Assembly (NCBI GenBank): GCA_036506775.1
Contig: DASXRE010000287.1
Location: 1 to 64,000, forward strand
DNA: 64,000 bases
Direction: 5' to 3'
Source: PSRF01 sp036506775
Lineage (GTDB): Bacteria; Acidobacteriota; Blastocatellia; Pyrinomonadales; Pyrinomonadaceae
This document shows positions 25,964-33,631 of this stretch, piece after piece (positions within the stretch are counted from its first letter, which is position 1; every line of letters starts with the position of its first letter). The notes under the pieces were generated by a model. The model searched no databases. It saw only the letters and a list, made by a program, of their open reading frames with translations, and was not told where the DNA came from. The position numbers and the translations under genes are program-made.

Positions 25964-26014
25964 GTAAGGTTGAAGGCAAGATTGAATCAAGACTGAAAAT
26001 GAAGGAGCACTGGG

Positions 26015-26383
26015 ATGAAATACATGTTGCTGATTTACCACGACGAGCAGAGCTGGAGCGCGATCGGCGAACCGGAGCGCGAGCAAATTTACGGCGAGTA
26101 CAGAGAGTTGCGCTCCGATCTTCAGGCACGCGGCCAGTTTGTCACCGGCTCACAGTTGCAGCCAATTACTACGGCGACGAGTGTGCGTGTGCGCGAAGGC
26201 AAGGAACTGATCACCGACGGCCCGTTCGCCGAGACGCACGAGCAACTGGGCGGCTATTTTCTGGTTGAAGCAGAGAACCTCGACGAGGCCACGAGCATCG
26301 CGGCCCGAATCCCGTCAGCTCGAACCGGCACGATCGAAGTGCGGCCGCTGATTGAAACAAGAGTAGACGCCGCCGCGAAGTGA
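26015..26383 (+). CDS. YCII-related (DGPF) protein
   Basis: 122 residues with the YCII ferredoxin-like fold: MKYMLLIYHDEQSW at the start and ITDGPFAETHEQLGGYFLVEA containing the DGPF signature. DGPF proteins are the standard partners of ECF42 sigma factors, encoded just before them. Their reaction is unknown. AAGGAGCACTGGG precedes the ATG. The ECF42-type promoter at 25938 would drive this gene, and a family B palindrome separates it from the sigma factor gene. Confidence 0.93.
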   Translation: MKYMLLIYHDEQSWSAIGEPEREQIYGEYRELRSDLQARGQFVTGSQLQPITTATSVRVREGKELITDGPFAETHEQLGGYFLVEAENLDEATSIAARIPSARTGTIEVRPLIETRVDAAAK

Positions 26384-26389
26384 CCTCTG

Positions 26390-26442
26390 TGCCTCCGTGT
26401 CTCTGTGGTTTATGATTCAGCCACGGAGACACAGAGACACAC
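26390..26442. repeat. Dispersed palindrome, family B, copy 3
   Basis: TGTGCCTCCGTGTCTCTGTGG and CCACGGAGACACAGAGACAC are inverted around a short loop. It occupies nearly the whole gap between the YCII and ECF42 genes; the sigma factor's TTG start follows four bases later. Confidence 0.85.
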
Positions 26443-26445
26443 GGT

Positions 26446-27711
26446 TTGAACGCAAGCACAACACTCGAAAAAGTTTTTCGCGAAGAGTACGGACGAATCA
26501 TCGCCACGCTGATTCGTCACTCCGGCTCGTTTGACCGGGCCGAAGAAGCATTGAACGAGGCCTTTGTCGCTGCGGCCGATAGCTGGGAACGCGACGGTCC
26601 ACCCCGCAATCCGGGCGCCTGGCTGACAACGGTTGCGCAGCGCAAACTGCTCGACGCAATCCGTCGCGACAAAACGCGCGCGGACAAGCAGTCAGAGATC
26701 GAGTACGAAGCCCTCCGCCTGCAACCCTTTGTTGAACCCGCATCGTTCGAGGAAGTTGTGGAATATCCCGATGACCGATTGCGTTTGATGTTCACTTGCT
26801 GCCATCCGTCTCTGGCTCGCGAGGCTCAGGTGGCACTCACGTTACGCACGCTCGGCGGACTCACCACCACCGAAATCGCACACGCGTTCCTCGTGCCCGA
26901 AACCACGATGGCCCAACGGCTGGTGCGAGCGAAACAGAAGATTCGTCTCGCGCGGATCCCCTACGAGATTCCCTCACTTGAACGGATCAACGATCGCCTT
27001 GCTGCCGTGCAGGCCGTGGTCTATCTGATCTTCAATGAAGGTTACGCGGCGAGCACGGGTGAGAACCTCGTGCGAAACGATCTCTGCTCGGAAGCGATTC
27101 GTCTCGGGCGCGTGCTTTGCGACTTGTTGCCCAATGAACCAGAGAATATCGGTTTGCTGGCGCTGATGCTCTTGCAGGACTCACGCCGCCGCGCGCGCGT
27201 GAGCGATCGCGGCGAACTCGTGACGCTCGAAGAGCAGGATCGTTTGTTGTGGGACCGGGGCGAGATTGAAGAAGGTCTGCGGTTACTCGAAAGCGCGCTC
27301 GCAATGCGCCGTGCCGGCAAGTATCAACTTCAGGCTGCCATCGCCGCTGTTCACTGTGAAGCGCGAACTGCGGCCGAAACAGACTGGCGCCAGATCGTCG
27401 CGCTTTATGAACGACTGATGCGAACTTCAGCGTCACCCGTCGTTGCTTTAAATTACGCTGCGGCAGTGGCGATGAGTGAGGGTGCCGAAGATGGTCTGGA
27501 GTTGATTGAAGCTGCCGGCGCCGGCGGCAGACTGGATAACTACTATCTTTTTCACGCCGCTCGCGCCGACCTCCTGCGGCGGCTGGATCGCTTTGACGAA
27601 GCCCACGCCGCCTACGAAAGAGCGCTTTCGCTCACGACTAATCGCGTGGAGCAGAACTACATTCAGCGCCGATTAGCAGAGACCGAGGGAAAATCTACGG
27701 CACAATTCTGA
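26446..27711 (+). CDS. ECF42-group RNA polymerase sigma factor with C-terminal TPR-like extension
   Basis: 421 residues. A stop at 26413 leaves TTG at 26446 as the only plausible start. Sigma2 lies at about 7-75 (LIRHSGSFDRAEEALNEAFVAA), sigma4 at about 115-170 (ALTLRTLGGLTTTEIAHAFLVPETTMAQRLVRAKQKIR). The long extension (YLIFNEGYAAS, DSRRRARVSDRGELVTLEEQDRLLWD, and TPR-like YERLMRTSASPVVALNYAAAV) is the ECF42 hallmark and is needed for activity in studied members. It follows its DGPF partner. I infer a regulon of at least three in-window promoters. The 3' end overlaps the next gene by 17 bases. Confidence 0.95.
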   Translation: MNASTTLEKVFREEYGRIIATLIRHSGSFDRAEEALNEAFVAAADSWERDGPPRNPGAWLTTVAQRKLLDAIRRDKTRADKQSEIEYEALRLQPFVEPASFEEVVEYPDDRLRLMFTCCHPSLAREAQVALTLRTLGGLTTTEIAHAFLVPETTMAQRLVRAKQKIRLARIPYEIPSLERINDRLAAVQAVVYLIFNEGYAASTGENLVRNDLCSEAIRLGRVLCDLLPNEPENIGLLALMLLQDSRRRARVSDRGELVTLEEQDRLLWDRGEIEEGLRLLESALAMRRAGKYQLQAAIAAVHCEARTAAETDWRQIVALYERLMRTSASPVVALNYAAAVAMSEGAEDGLELIEAAGAGGRLDNYYLFHAARADLLRRLDRFDEAHAAYERALSLTTNRVEQNYIQRRLAETEGKSTAQF

Positions 27712-30700
27712 TCGTGCCCATATTGCTCGACCGGCCGTGTGCGCGGATGATGACGGTGCACGTACCCACGGGCAGATTGTTGGGCAGCCTCACTTTCACC
27801 TGCGTTATTTCCGAGTCACGCTGCGTGAACGGATCCAAAGACTCGCGTACGTTGCGGACATCGATTGCAGGCACGTCGAAGACCTGATTATTGCTGCCGA
27901 TGAACCGGACGATCACAGCGAAAGGAGCCTCGCCCGGATTCAGCTCCAGATTCTGCGCAAACAGAAACAGTCTCGTATTCCGATCCGGATCGGTTGAGAA
28001 CCAATCCGGAATGCCTTGCACGCGATAAGGATCGCGCAAAAACAGATCGGCATCGACGGCCGCTGCCTGGTTGGGAGTCGGGCCTGAATCTTCTAACAGC
28101 AGGATGAGTAGATCGTCATTGACAATGGTGGCTTGGCCCTCGTCGACAATAAATGTGGCGTTGACAGGATTCGAAAGAGTAAGACCGAATGTCTCGTTCG
28201 ACTCTGCATTCTTGTCACCACAGATCTTTACAGGAACTGTTACTGACGTGGTGCCGGGTTGAAATGAGATCGTGCCCGCGGCGTTCTCAAAATCAACGCC
28301 CTTTTCGTTACAGCTTGCGCCACCAGATGCAAGGAAGCTTGTGGTGGAATAGTTCACGCTGACCGAACGTCCGCTCGCGGCAGTCAGGTTTACGATGAAC
28401 AAGGCCTGCGTAGTGCTGCCGGTTCCTTCGACAACAGCCGTATCGAAGATGAATATCGCCGGCGTCTTACTGCGGTCCTGAATAGTTATAGTCACGACGG
28501 TGGGCGCCGCCAGGGCCTCGAGGTTCGAGGGATTGCGCAGCGACAGCGTGAAAGTCTCGTCAGGTTCCGTGGTTGCATCGTCGGAAATCGGGATCTGAAT
28601 CGTCTTGCTCGTTTCGCCATCACTGAAGTTCAGCGTGCCGGAAACCGAGGTGTAGTCTTGGCCGGCAATCGCAGTGACATCGGCGGTTGAGTATTCAACG
28701 CTTAGGTTCCCGGTACTGCCACCCTTGCGCACGACGGTGACATTCGCGACGCCTACGTCTTCGATCACACTGAACGAGTTCACGCTGAATTGCACGCTGC
28801 CGGTCGCGTTCGTTGCGTCGCCGGCTGAAAACTCGGAGGTATTACCATTCGGATCAGTCGCGGTCGCGGTAACCACTCTGCCGGTTGAACCAACTGGAAG
28901 GTTCGCGTTTATAGACGCATTGCCGGTACCGTCTGTGTTTACTGAAATCGAACCCAAAAACTGCGCGCCTTCGCCGTTTCCTGACGGGTCGAGAGCGGCG
29001 CTCGAATAGAAGTCGATCTGGAAAGTGGTGTTTGCCGTCGAGGTCAAACTTCCCTGAATGTTCGTACTGTTGCTCGTCGAGAGCACTGAAGTTAATACCG
29101 GGAAGTTCTGTAGCAGGTTCGCACCGTGGTCCGAGTCGATCGGATCGTTCGGAGTCACTCCAGTCAGGAACTCTGAACCAAGGTCAATCCCCAACTCGCC
29201 GTTGGAAAAAATGGAATTGCCGCGGATTACATTACCGTTGCCGTCAAAGATCCGGACGCCTGCACCACCGCTGAAGGCTATCTTGTTCGCAGCTCCCGTT
29301 TGCGTGCCGCCGATAGTGTTGTTATTCGCACCGGAGATGACGATGCCGTAAAAACTATTCGGAAGCGGCCCCGTTCCGAGTGCGTTCAATCCGATAAGGT
29401 TTCCCTGGATAACATTTCCGAAGAGCAACGCCGTGGTCGAGCCTCCGATTTGTATGCCGTAGCCGTTTCCGGAAATTACATTGCCAGCTCCCGGCGCGAC
29501 GCCGCCGACGACGTTGTTAACATCAGAAATACTGACGCCCGCAAACACATTATTGGTGAGATTGCTGAGAGCTTTGGTGCCGGTCACGTCAGTGCCGATG
29601 TAGTTTCCCTGCACTACCGCTGCGGAGCCGATGCTGTTCGAACCGAGTGAGACGTTCCCAAACCCGCCGTTCGCCGAAATAATATTGCGGGCTTCGGGAA
29701 CGGTGCCGCCGATTAACGCGTGGTCACCAGCGACAACACCGCTGCCGCCATTGCCCAAGGCGAGCGTGCCAGTGATGTCGGTGCCGATGTAATTACCCTG
29801 TACCTTGGTGTCGGCCCCACTAACTGAAACGCCGTCTCCGTTATTGCCGGAAATGATGTTTCTGGCTGCCGCTGTCAGACCACCCACAAGTATGTTTGTG
29901 CCTCTTGCACTGACACCGACGCCGTTGGGAACTTTGCTGGTTCCAGTCACATCCGTCCCGATCAAGTTGCCTTGAATGACAGTTCCGGTGCCGCTGGTGT
30001 TGACTCCGCGCTGGTTTCCGGAAATGAGATTACCGGCTCCGGCTGCCGTACCGCCGATTACATTGTTTGTGAAAGGAGAACTCTGAATCGTTATTCCACT
30101 GGAGCCGTTTGCAATCTCGGCTGTTCCGGCTGCGTTGGTGCCGATAAAGTTTCCCTGAACGACGTTCTCATTGCCACCGATTTCAATGCCGTCGAAGATA
30201 CTGGCGGAGATCACGTTGCGTGCGGCAGTGGTGGTTCCTCCGATAGTGTTGTTTGAGGAGATCGAGAGAAGAATGCCGCGGACGTTCGGTTTAGCCGTGG
30301 TCCCATTCGCATCAACGCCGAGATAATTTCCCTGAATCACATTGTTGTCGCAGCTAAACAGCCAGATGGCTGCGTTGCCGCTACGGAAGTTACCAATCGC
30401 TAATCCTCGCACCGTGCTTCCGCCGGCTTTGATCACGAAACCATTTCCCGTATTCCCGGTGCCGTCGAGTTGGATAAGCGGTGTGCCGGCGTAGCCTGGT
30501 TGGGTGGTGCCGTCAATTACGATCTGCTCCGTGATGTCCGGCAGTGGCGTGGGCAAATTGATGGTCTTCACTCCCGGTCCGGGAATGTTGAAGACAATCG
30601 TGTCCGCACCAGGCGTGGCGTTCGCGTTGGTAATCGCTTCGCGGAGTGAGCCAGTGCCGTCGGCGTTGTCGTTCGTCACCACAAAATTCTGCGAGAAGGT

Positions 30701-30874
30701 TGCGACGTTTGCTGTTCGAGCCACACGCAGATTGGCGAAGGTTTGGCGGCGTGGTCCAGCGTCCTCTTTGTGAGCGGCGACGAAAATCACGGACGCGAAT
30801 ATCGCGATCAGGCAGACCGTGGCACCGACAAGCGCAGTCCGATGGCTGTGCGAGAAGCGGGAGGTTGAGATCAT
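27695..30874 (-). CDS. Secreted parallel beta-helix protein with Calx-beta domains
   Basis: 1059 residues. A signal anchor lies at about 13-33 (ALVGATVCLIAIFASVIFVAA). Next comes a CSLREA-like start (NDNADGTGSLREAITNAN), then about 550 residues of beta-helix repeats built on the VIQGNYIGTDVTGT-type unit. Two Calx-beta domains follow (YSTADVTAIAGQDYTSVSG with DDATTEPDETF; NYSTTSF with CGDKNAESNETF). The last 120 residues carry an IPT-like sheet ending IRAHGRSSNMGTIRIVP. It is likely a surface adhesin or polysaccharide-binding protein; no catalytic site is recognised. It converges on the ECF42 gene. The near-identical helix repeats make this stretch prone to recombination. Confidence 0.88.
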   Translation of the reverse strand: MISTSRFSHSHRTALVGATVCLIAIFASVIFVAAHKEDAGPRRQTFANLRVARTANVATFSQNFVVTNDNADGTGSLREAITNANATPGADTIVFNIPGPGVKTINLPTPLPDITEQIVIDGTTQPGYAGTPLIQLDGTGNTGNGFVIKAGGSTVRGLAIGNFRSGNAAIWLFSCDNNVIQGNYLGVDANGTTAKPNVRGILLSISSNNTIGGTTTAARNVISASIFDGIEIGGNENVVQGNFIGTNAAGTAEIANGSSGITIQSSPFTNNVIGGTAAGAGNLISGNQRGVNTSGTGTVIQGNLIGTDVTGTSKVPNGVGVSARGTNILVGGLTAAARNIISGNNGDGVSVSGADTKVQGNYIGTDITGTLALGNGGSGVVAGDHALIGGTVPEARNIISANGGFGNVSLGSNSIGSAAVVQGNYIGTDVTGTKALSNLTNNVFAGVSISDVNNVVGGVAPGAGNVISGNGYGIQIGGSTTALLFGNVIQGNLIGLNALGTGPLPNSFYGIVISGANNNTIGGTQTGAANKIAFSGGAGVRIFDGNGNVIRGNSIFSNGELGIDLGSEFLTGVTPNDPIDSDHGANLLQNFPVLTSVLSTSNSTNIQGSLTSTANTTFQIDFYSSAALDPSGNGEGAQFLGSISVNTDGTGNASINANLPVGSTGRVVTATATDPNGNTSEFSAGDATNATGSVQFSVNSFSVIEDVGVANVTVVRKGGSTGNLSVEYSTADVTAIAGQDYTSVSGTLNFSDGETSKTIQIPISDDATTEPDETFTLSLRNPSNLEALAAPTVVTITIQDRSKTPAIFIFDTAVVEGTGSTTQALFIVNLTAASGRSVSVNYSTTSFLASGGASCNEKGVDFENAAGTISFQPGTTSVTVPVKICGDKNAESNETFGLTLSNPVNATFIVDEGQATIVNDDLLILLLEDSGPTPNQAAAVDADLFLRDPYRVQGIPDWFSTDPDRNTRLFLFAQNLELNPGEAPFAVIVRFIGSNNQVFDVPAIDVRNVRESLDPFTQRDSEITQVKVRLPNNLPVGTCTVIIRAHGRSSNMGTIRIVP

Positions 30875-31026
30875 ATTTTCTTAGCGAAAGCGAACTAAAA
30901 GATTTATCGGCGAGAGGCCGCGAGCTGATGCCGCATCCATTTTGTTGATAAGGGCCAAAGAAGTCAATTGGTGGCCCTAAAAAGATCGAAATTTCGCGTT
31001 ATTAACTGGTCGGGCTTTTCAAACTT

Positions 31027-31054
31027 TGTCGTAAAGACGATGACAGACTGCGTC
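31027..31054 (+). promoter_or_regulatory. Possible ECF-type promoter before the DUF2306 gene
   Basis: TGTCGTA at 31027-31033, a 17-base spacer, and CGTC at 31051-31054. It resembles the ECF42/41 sites but the spacing differs, so this is tentative. Confidence 0.3.
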
Positions 31055-31083
31055 GTATAGAGAACAAAAGGAACCCCCGCAAA

Positions 31084-31761
31084 ATGAAAATCAGAGCAAA
31101 ATATGTGGTCTTTACGCTGATCGGGTTGATGAGTTTGTACGTGATGTATCACAACGAGCGTTTCCTCGTGGATTCGAATCATCCGGCATGGCAACACTAC
31201 GGGCCATTCAAGTGGTGGTTACTGCCGCACGGCATCTTTGGCGCGATCGTGCTGCTGTTTGCGCCACTGCAGTTTTCTGATCGGCTGCGACAGCGATTCA
31301 CCAAAGTGCATCGCATCATGGGACGACTCTACGTGGTTGGTGCGCTAGGACTCGCGCCGCTTGGTGCCTACATTCAGTATTACCAGGAACGCATGGGTGC
31401 GCCACGTTCCTTTACCGTTTTGGGAATCGTCGACGCATCCATGTTGATGGGCGCCACGCTGCTCGCTTTTCTGTTTGCGTTCAAGCGGAAGATCGCCTTG
31501 CACCGGCAGTGGGCCACGCGCAGTTATGCCATCGCCCTGGTGTTCATCGGTGGCCGGTTCGTTTTGGGAATCACTGGTTGGGAGACGCTGGGAGTTGAGA
31601 TCGTGCAGGCGATGATCTGGTCATGTCTCGCTTTGTCAGTTCCGTTGGCGGATATCGCGATCAACTGGCGCGAGCTGCGGTCCACTGTGTCGGCAGCGCC
31701 CGCGAAGCCAACTATGGCGAGTAATCAGAGCGTTGTTACTCGCGCCGCGCGCGCTGCTTAA
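31084..31761 (+). CDS. DUF2306 integral membrane protein
   Basis: 225 residues with about six membrane helices. Conserved features of DUF2306: LPHGIFGAIVLLFAPLQFS, HRIMGRLYVVGAL and LHRQWATRSYAIAL, where paired histidines may bind heme or metal. The function is unknown. The Ala-rich tail is cytoplasmic or periplasmic and variable. GGAACCCCCGCAAA precedes the ATG. The gene stands alone and is followed by composite palindromes. Confidence 0.85.
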   Translation: MKIRAKYVVFTLIGLMSLYVMYHNERFLVDSNHPAWQHYGPFKWWLLPHGIFGAIVLLFAPLQFSDRLRQRFTKVHRIMGRLYVVGALGLAPLGAYIQYYQERMGAPRSFTVLGIVDASMLMGATLLAFLFAFKRKIALHRQWATRSYAIALVFIGGRFVLGITGWETLGVEIVQAMIWSCLALSVPLADIAINWRELRSTVSAAPAKPTMASNQSVVTRAARAA

Positions 31762-31771
31762 GAGGACGGTT

Positions 31772-31852
31772 TGTAGGGGCAGTCCGTGGCCACCCCCTTT
31801 AGCGTCTCAAACGGGGTGGCCACAGAGTGCCACCCCCTACAAAATCAGGACT
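31772..31852. repeat. Dispersed palindrome, family D, copy 1
   Basis: TGTAGGGGCAG and TGCCACCCCCTACA form the outer arms, with GTGGCCACCCCC and GGGGTGGCCAC inside. It ends in ACAAAATCAGGACT, the same end as the copy at 38688-38756. Confidence 0.8.
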
Positions 31853-31870
31853 CTTCTTCTCCAGAGATCT

Positions 31871-31914
31871 CGGACCAAAGCGGTGACAAGTCCCCGCACT
31901 CCAGGGAGACGCCC
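31871..31914. repeat. Half of a family A palindrome (copy 3)
   Basis: Only the right arm: GGACCAAAGCGGTGACAAGT, CCCCGCACTCCAGGGAGACGCCC. It begins with the same GGACCAAAGCGG junction as the right half of the copy at 45644-45747, so it looks like a deletion product of that longer form. Confidence 0.75.
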
Positions 31915-31930
31915 GTGGATCTCTTCGCGG

Positions 31931-32461
31931 TTACTCGGGTTTGTCACGTCTTTGCAGATTCACAAAGACGTGGTAGGTAACGCCGTCCCAGGCGTTGTGG
32001 ATGCCGACGAAGAGAAGCAGTAATGTCGCAGCGGCCACGATGAATAGCGCCGGGCGTGCCTGAGCGCGAGCCACGAGTGCCGAGATCGCCAACATTGCGT
32101 AGGCCACAAGCGGAAGGAGAATGTGAAACAACCAATCTTCGAACACCGGCCGATAAGCTTTCTGCTTTCGCATGCGCTTGGCAACGACGATTTCATACAC
32201 AGTCGCGGCAAGACCGATTAATCCCCAAAGAGTTGCAATGGCGCCGATCGTATTCCACGGCGCGCTCAGCAACGCGGCCAACAGCAACACCACGCCAAAG
32301 TGAACTACGCTCGGCGTTGCAAACGCCGCACTAGCCTCAGCCGCACGCACTGGTGGTCGTTGGGCGATGAGCGTGAGGACCACGAACTGCAGTCCAATCA
32401 GTGCGCCCGCAGATGACCCAGTGATCACATAGAAGTTGCTCCAACCGGTCAGTTCTGACAT
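31931..32461 (-). CDS. Integral membrane protein of unknown function
   Basis: 176 residues with five to six membrane helices. WSNFYVITGSSAGALIGLQFVVLTLIA is a distinctive first pair of helices and GIHNAWDGVTYHVFVN the conserved end; the His and Trp-Asp there suggest a site in the membrane face. I know relatives only as uncharacterised membrane proteins. It lies after composite repeats and faces the L,D-transpeptidase gene. Confidence 0.78.
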   Translation of the reverse strand: MSELTGWSNFYVITGSSAGALIGLQFVVLTLIAQRPPVRAAEASAAFATPSVVHFGVVLLLAALLSAPWNTIGAIATLWGLIGLAATVYEIVVAKRMRKQKAYRPVFEDWLFHILLPLVAYAMLAISALVARAQARPALFIVAAATLLLLFVGIHNAWDGVTYHVFVNLQRRDKPE

Positions 32462-32658
32462 ATCGTTAGTTCATCTCCAATGGGATTTTTGTTTCGGACT
32501 AATAATACAGATTTCATTGATCTCCGCCTGCCGGAGGAGTATTGTCAAGTGCAAGAGTTGCGAACAGAAAGGGCTTCAACCGGGGCCTTCCCGACTTCCG
32601 TTCCCCCCGCATCCTCGTTGTAATTCTGCTCCTCCTGGCAATCATTAAGGAGGTCCTC

Positions 32659-33417
32659 GTGCGCATTCGACAAAGCGTGGCAGCAGCATTTCTTCTCGCG
32701 ACGAGTCTGCTTGTCATAGCATCAACTGATTCAGTCGCAAGGTCCAAAGTCAAGAAACGGCCAGCCGGTCCACCCACTCGTGCAGAGTTGAAAGAGGCAG
32801 AGCGGCGTCTGTCAGAGATGGGTTACTGGACTGGACCCATCGACGGCGTGATCGACAGCACCACCCACTCCGCCTTGATTGCATTTCAAAAATGGGAAGA
32901 CCGCAGAATTACGGGTCGACTAACGCGTTCAGAGTTCAACGCGATCCGTGAGGCCAGTGCGCCACAAGCGAGAGACACGAGCTACAAACACGTCGAAATA
33001 GATCTCGATCGACAAGTGCTTTTGTTGACGGATGACGACGGGATCGTCACGAGAGTTCTTACCGTATCAACCGGCAGTGGCAAGCACTACAAAGAGAAAC
33101 GGATGAGCGGTCTCGCTTACACACCGCGAGGCCGCTTCAGGATTTACGGGAAGATGCAAGGATGGCGGAAGTCGCCTCTCGGTCTGCTTTATTACCCCAA
33201 CTACTTCAGCGACGGTCTGGCGATACACGGCAATCCTTCAGTACCGCACAACCCTCAGAGTCATGGTTGCGTGCGCATTCCGATGTTTGCGGCAGAGGAG
33301 ATGAGCAAACAACTTCCGGTCGGAACGATCGTGCTGATCTACGATAGCGAGTCATTCGTTTCCGCCAGAGATTGGGCGGAAGCGGATAAGCAAAGGGCGG
33401 CGAACAATGATCGATGA
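32659..33417 (+). CDS. L,D-transpeptidase (YkuD) with peptidoglycan-binding domain
   Basis: 252 residues from a GTG at 32659 preceded by AAGGAGG at five bases; a longer frame to 32542 would bury the signal peptide. The signal is VRIRQSVAAAFLLATSLLVIAS. Residues about 40-90 are a PG_binding_1 domain (LKEAERRLSEMGYWTGPIDGVID). The YkuD domain follows with IHGNPSVPHNPQSHGCVRI; the His and Cys of SHGCVR form the active site. It would make 3-3 crosslinks in the wall or attach proteins to it. Function is sure at family level. Confidence 0.92.
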   Translation: MRIRQSVAAAFLLATSLLVIASTDSVARSKVKKRPAGPPTRAELKEAERRLSEMGYWTGPIDGVIDSTTHSALIAFQKWEDRRITGRLTRSEFNAIREASAPQARDTSYKHVEIDLDRQVLLLTDDDGIVTRVLTVSTGSGKHYKEKRMSGLAYTPRGRFRIYGKMQGWRKSPLGLLYYPNYFSDGLAIHGNPSVPHNPQSHGCVRIPMFAAEEMSKQLPVGTIVLIYDSESFVSARDWAEADKQRAANNDR

Positions 33418-33612
33418 TGGAAGCAATGTAATCATTCCATTGGCCGCGCAGCTTCACGTAGTTCTCTCCCTCTTGCCTGGACTGTTTCTTCTATTTGGTA
33501 GAAACCCAAGTTTTAGGCGAGTTAGCATGAGACCGGTCACTTGCCGTGCCAAACTGCCCGCCGCCCAACCTCTTCAAAAGCGTCCTTGTTTCTTCTTGCA
33601 CTAATGCTGGCC

Positions 33613-33629
33613 GTGACGTAAAACGTCAC
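33613..33629. promoter_or_regulatory. Perfect palindrome overlapping the ribosome site of the kinase gene
   Basis: GTGACGT-AAA-ACGTCAC, ending two bases before the GTG start of the kinase. No purine-rich ribosome site is present there, so the palindrome may be an operator or an mRNA hairpin that controls translation. Confidence 0.5.
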
Positions 33630-33631
33630 CG

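Noticed and set aside
30951..30978. AGGGCCA/TGGCCCT inverted repeat before the beta-helix gene
   Set aside because: Seven-base arms with a 14-base loop and no tail; too weak to call a terminator or operator.
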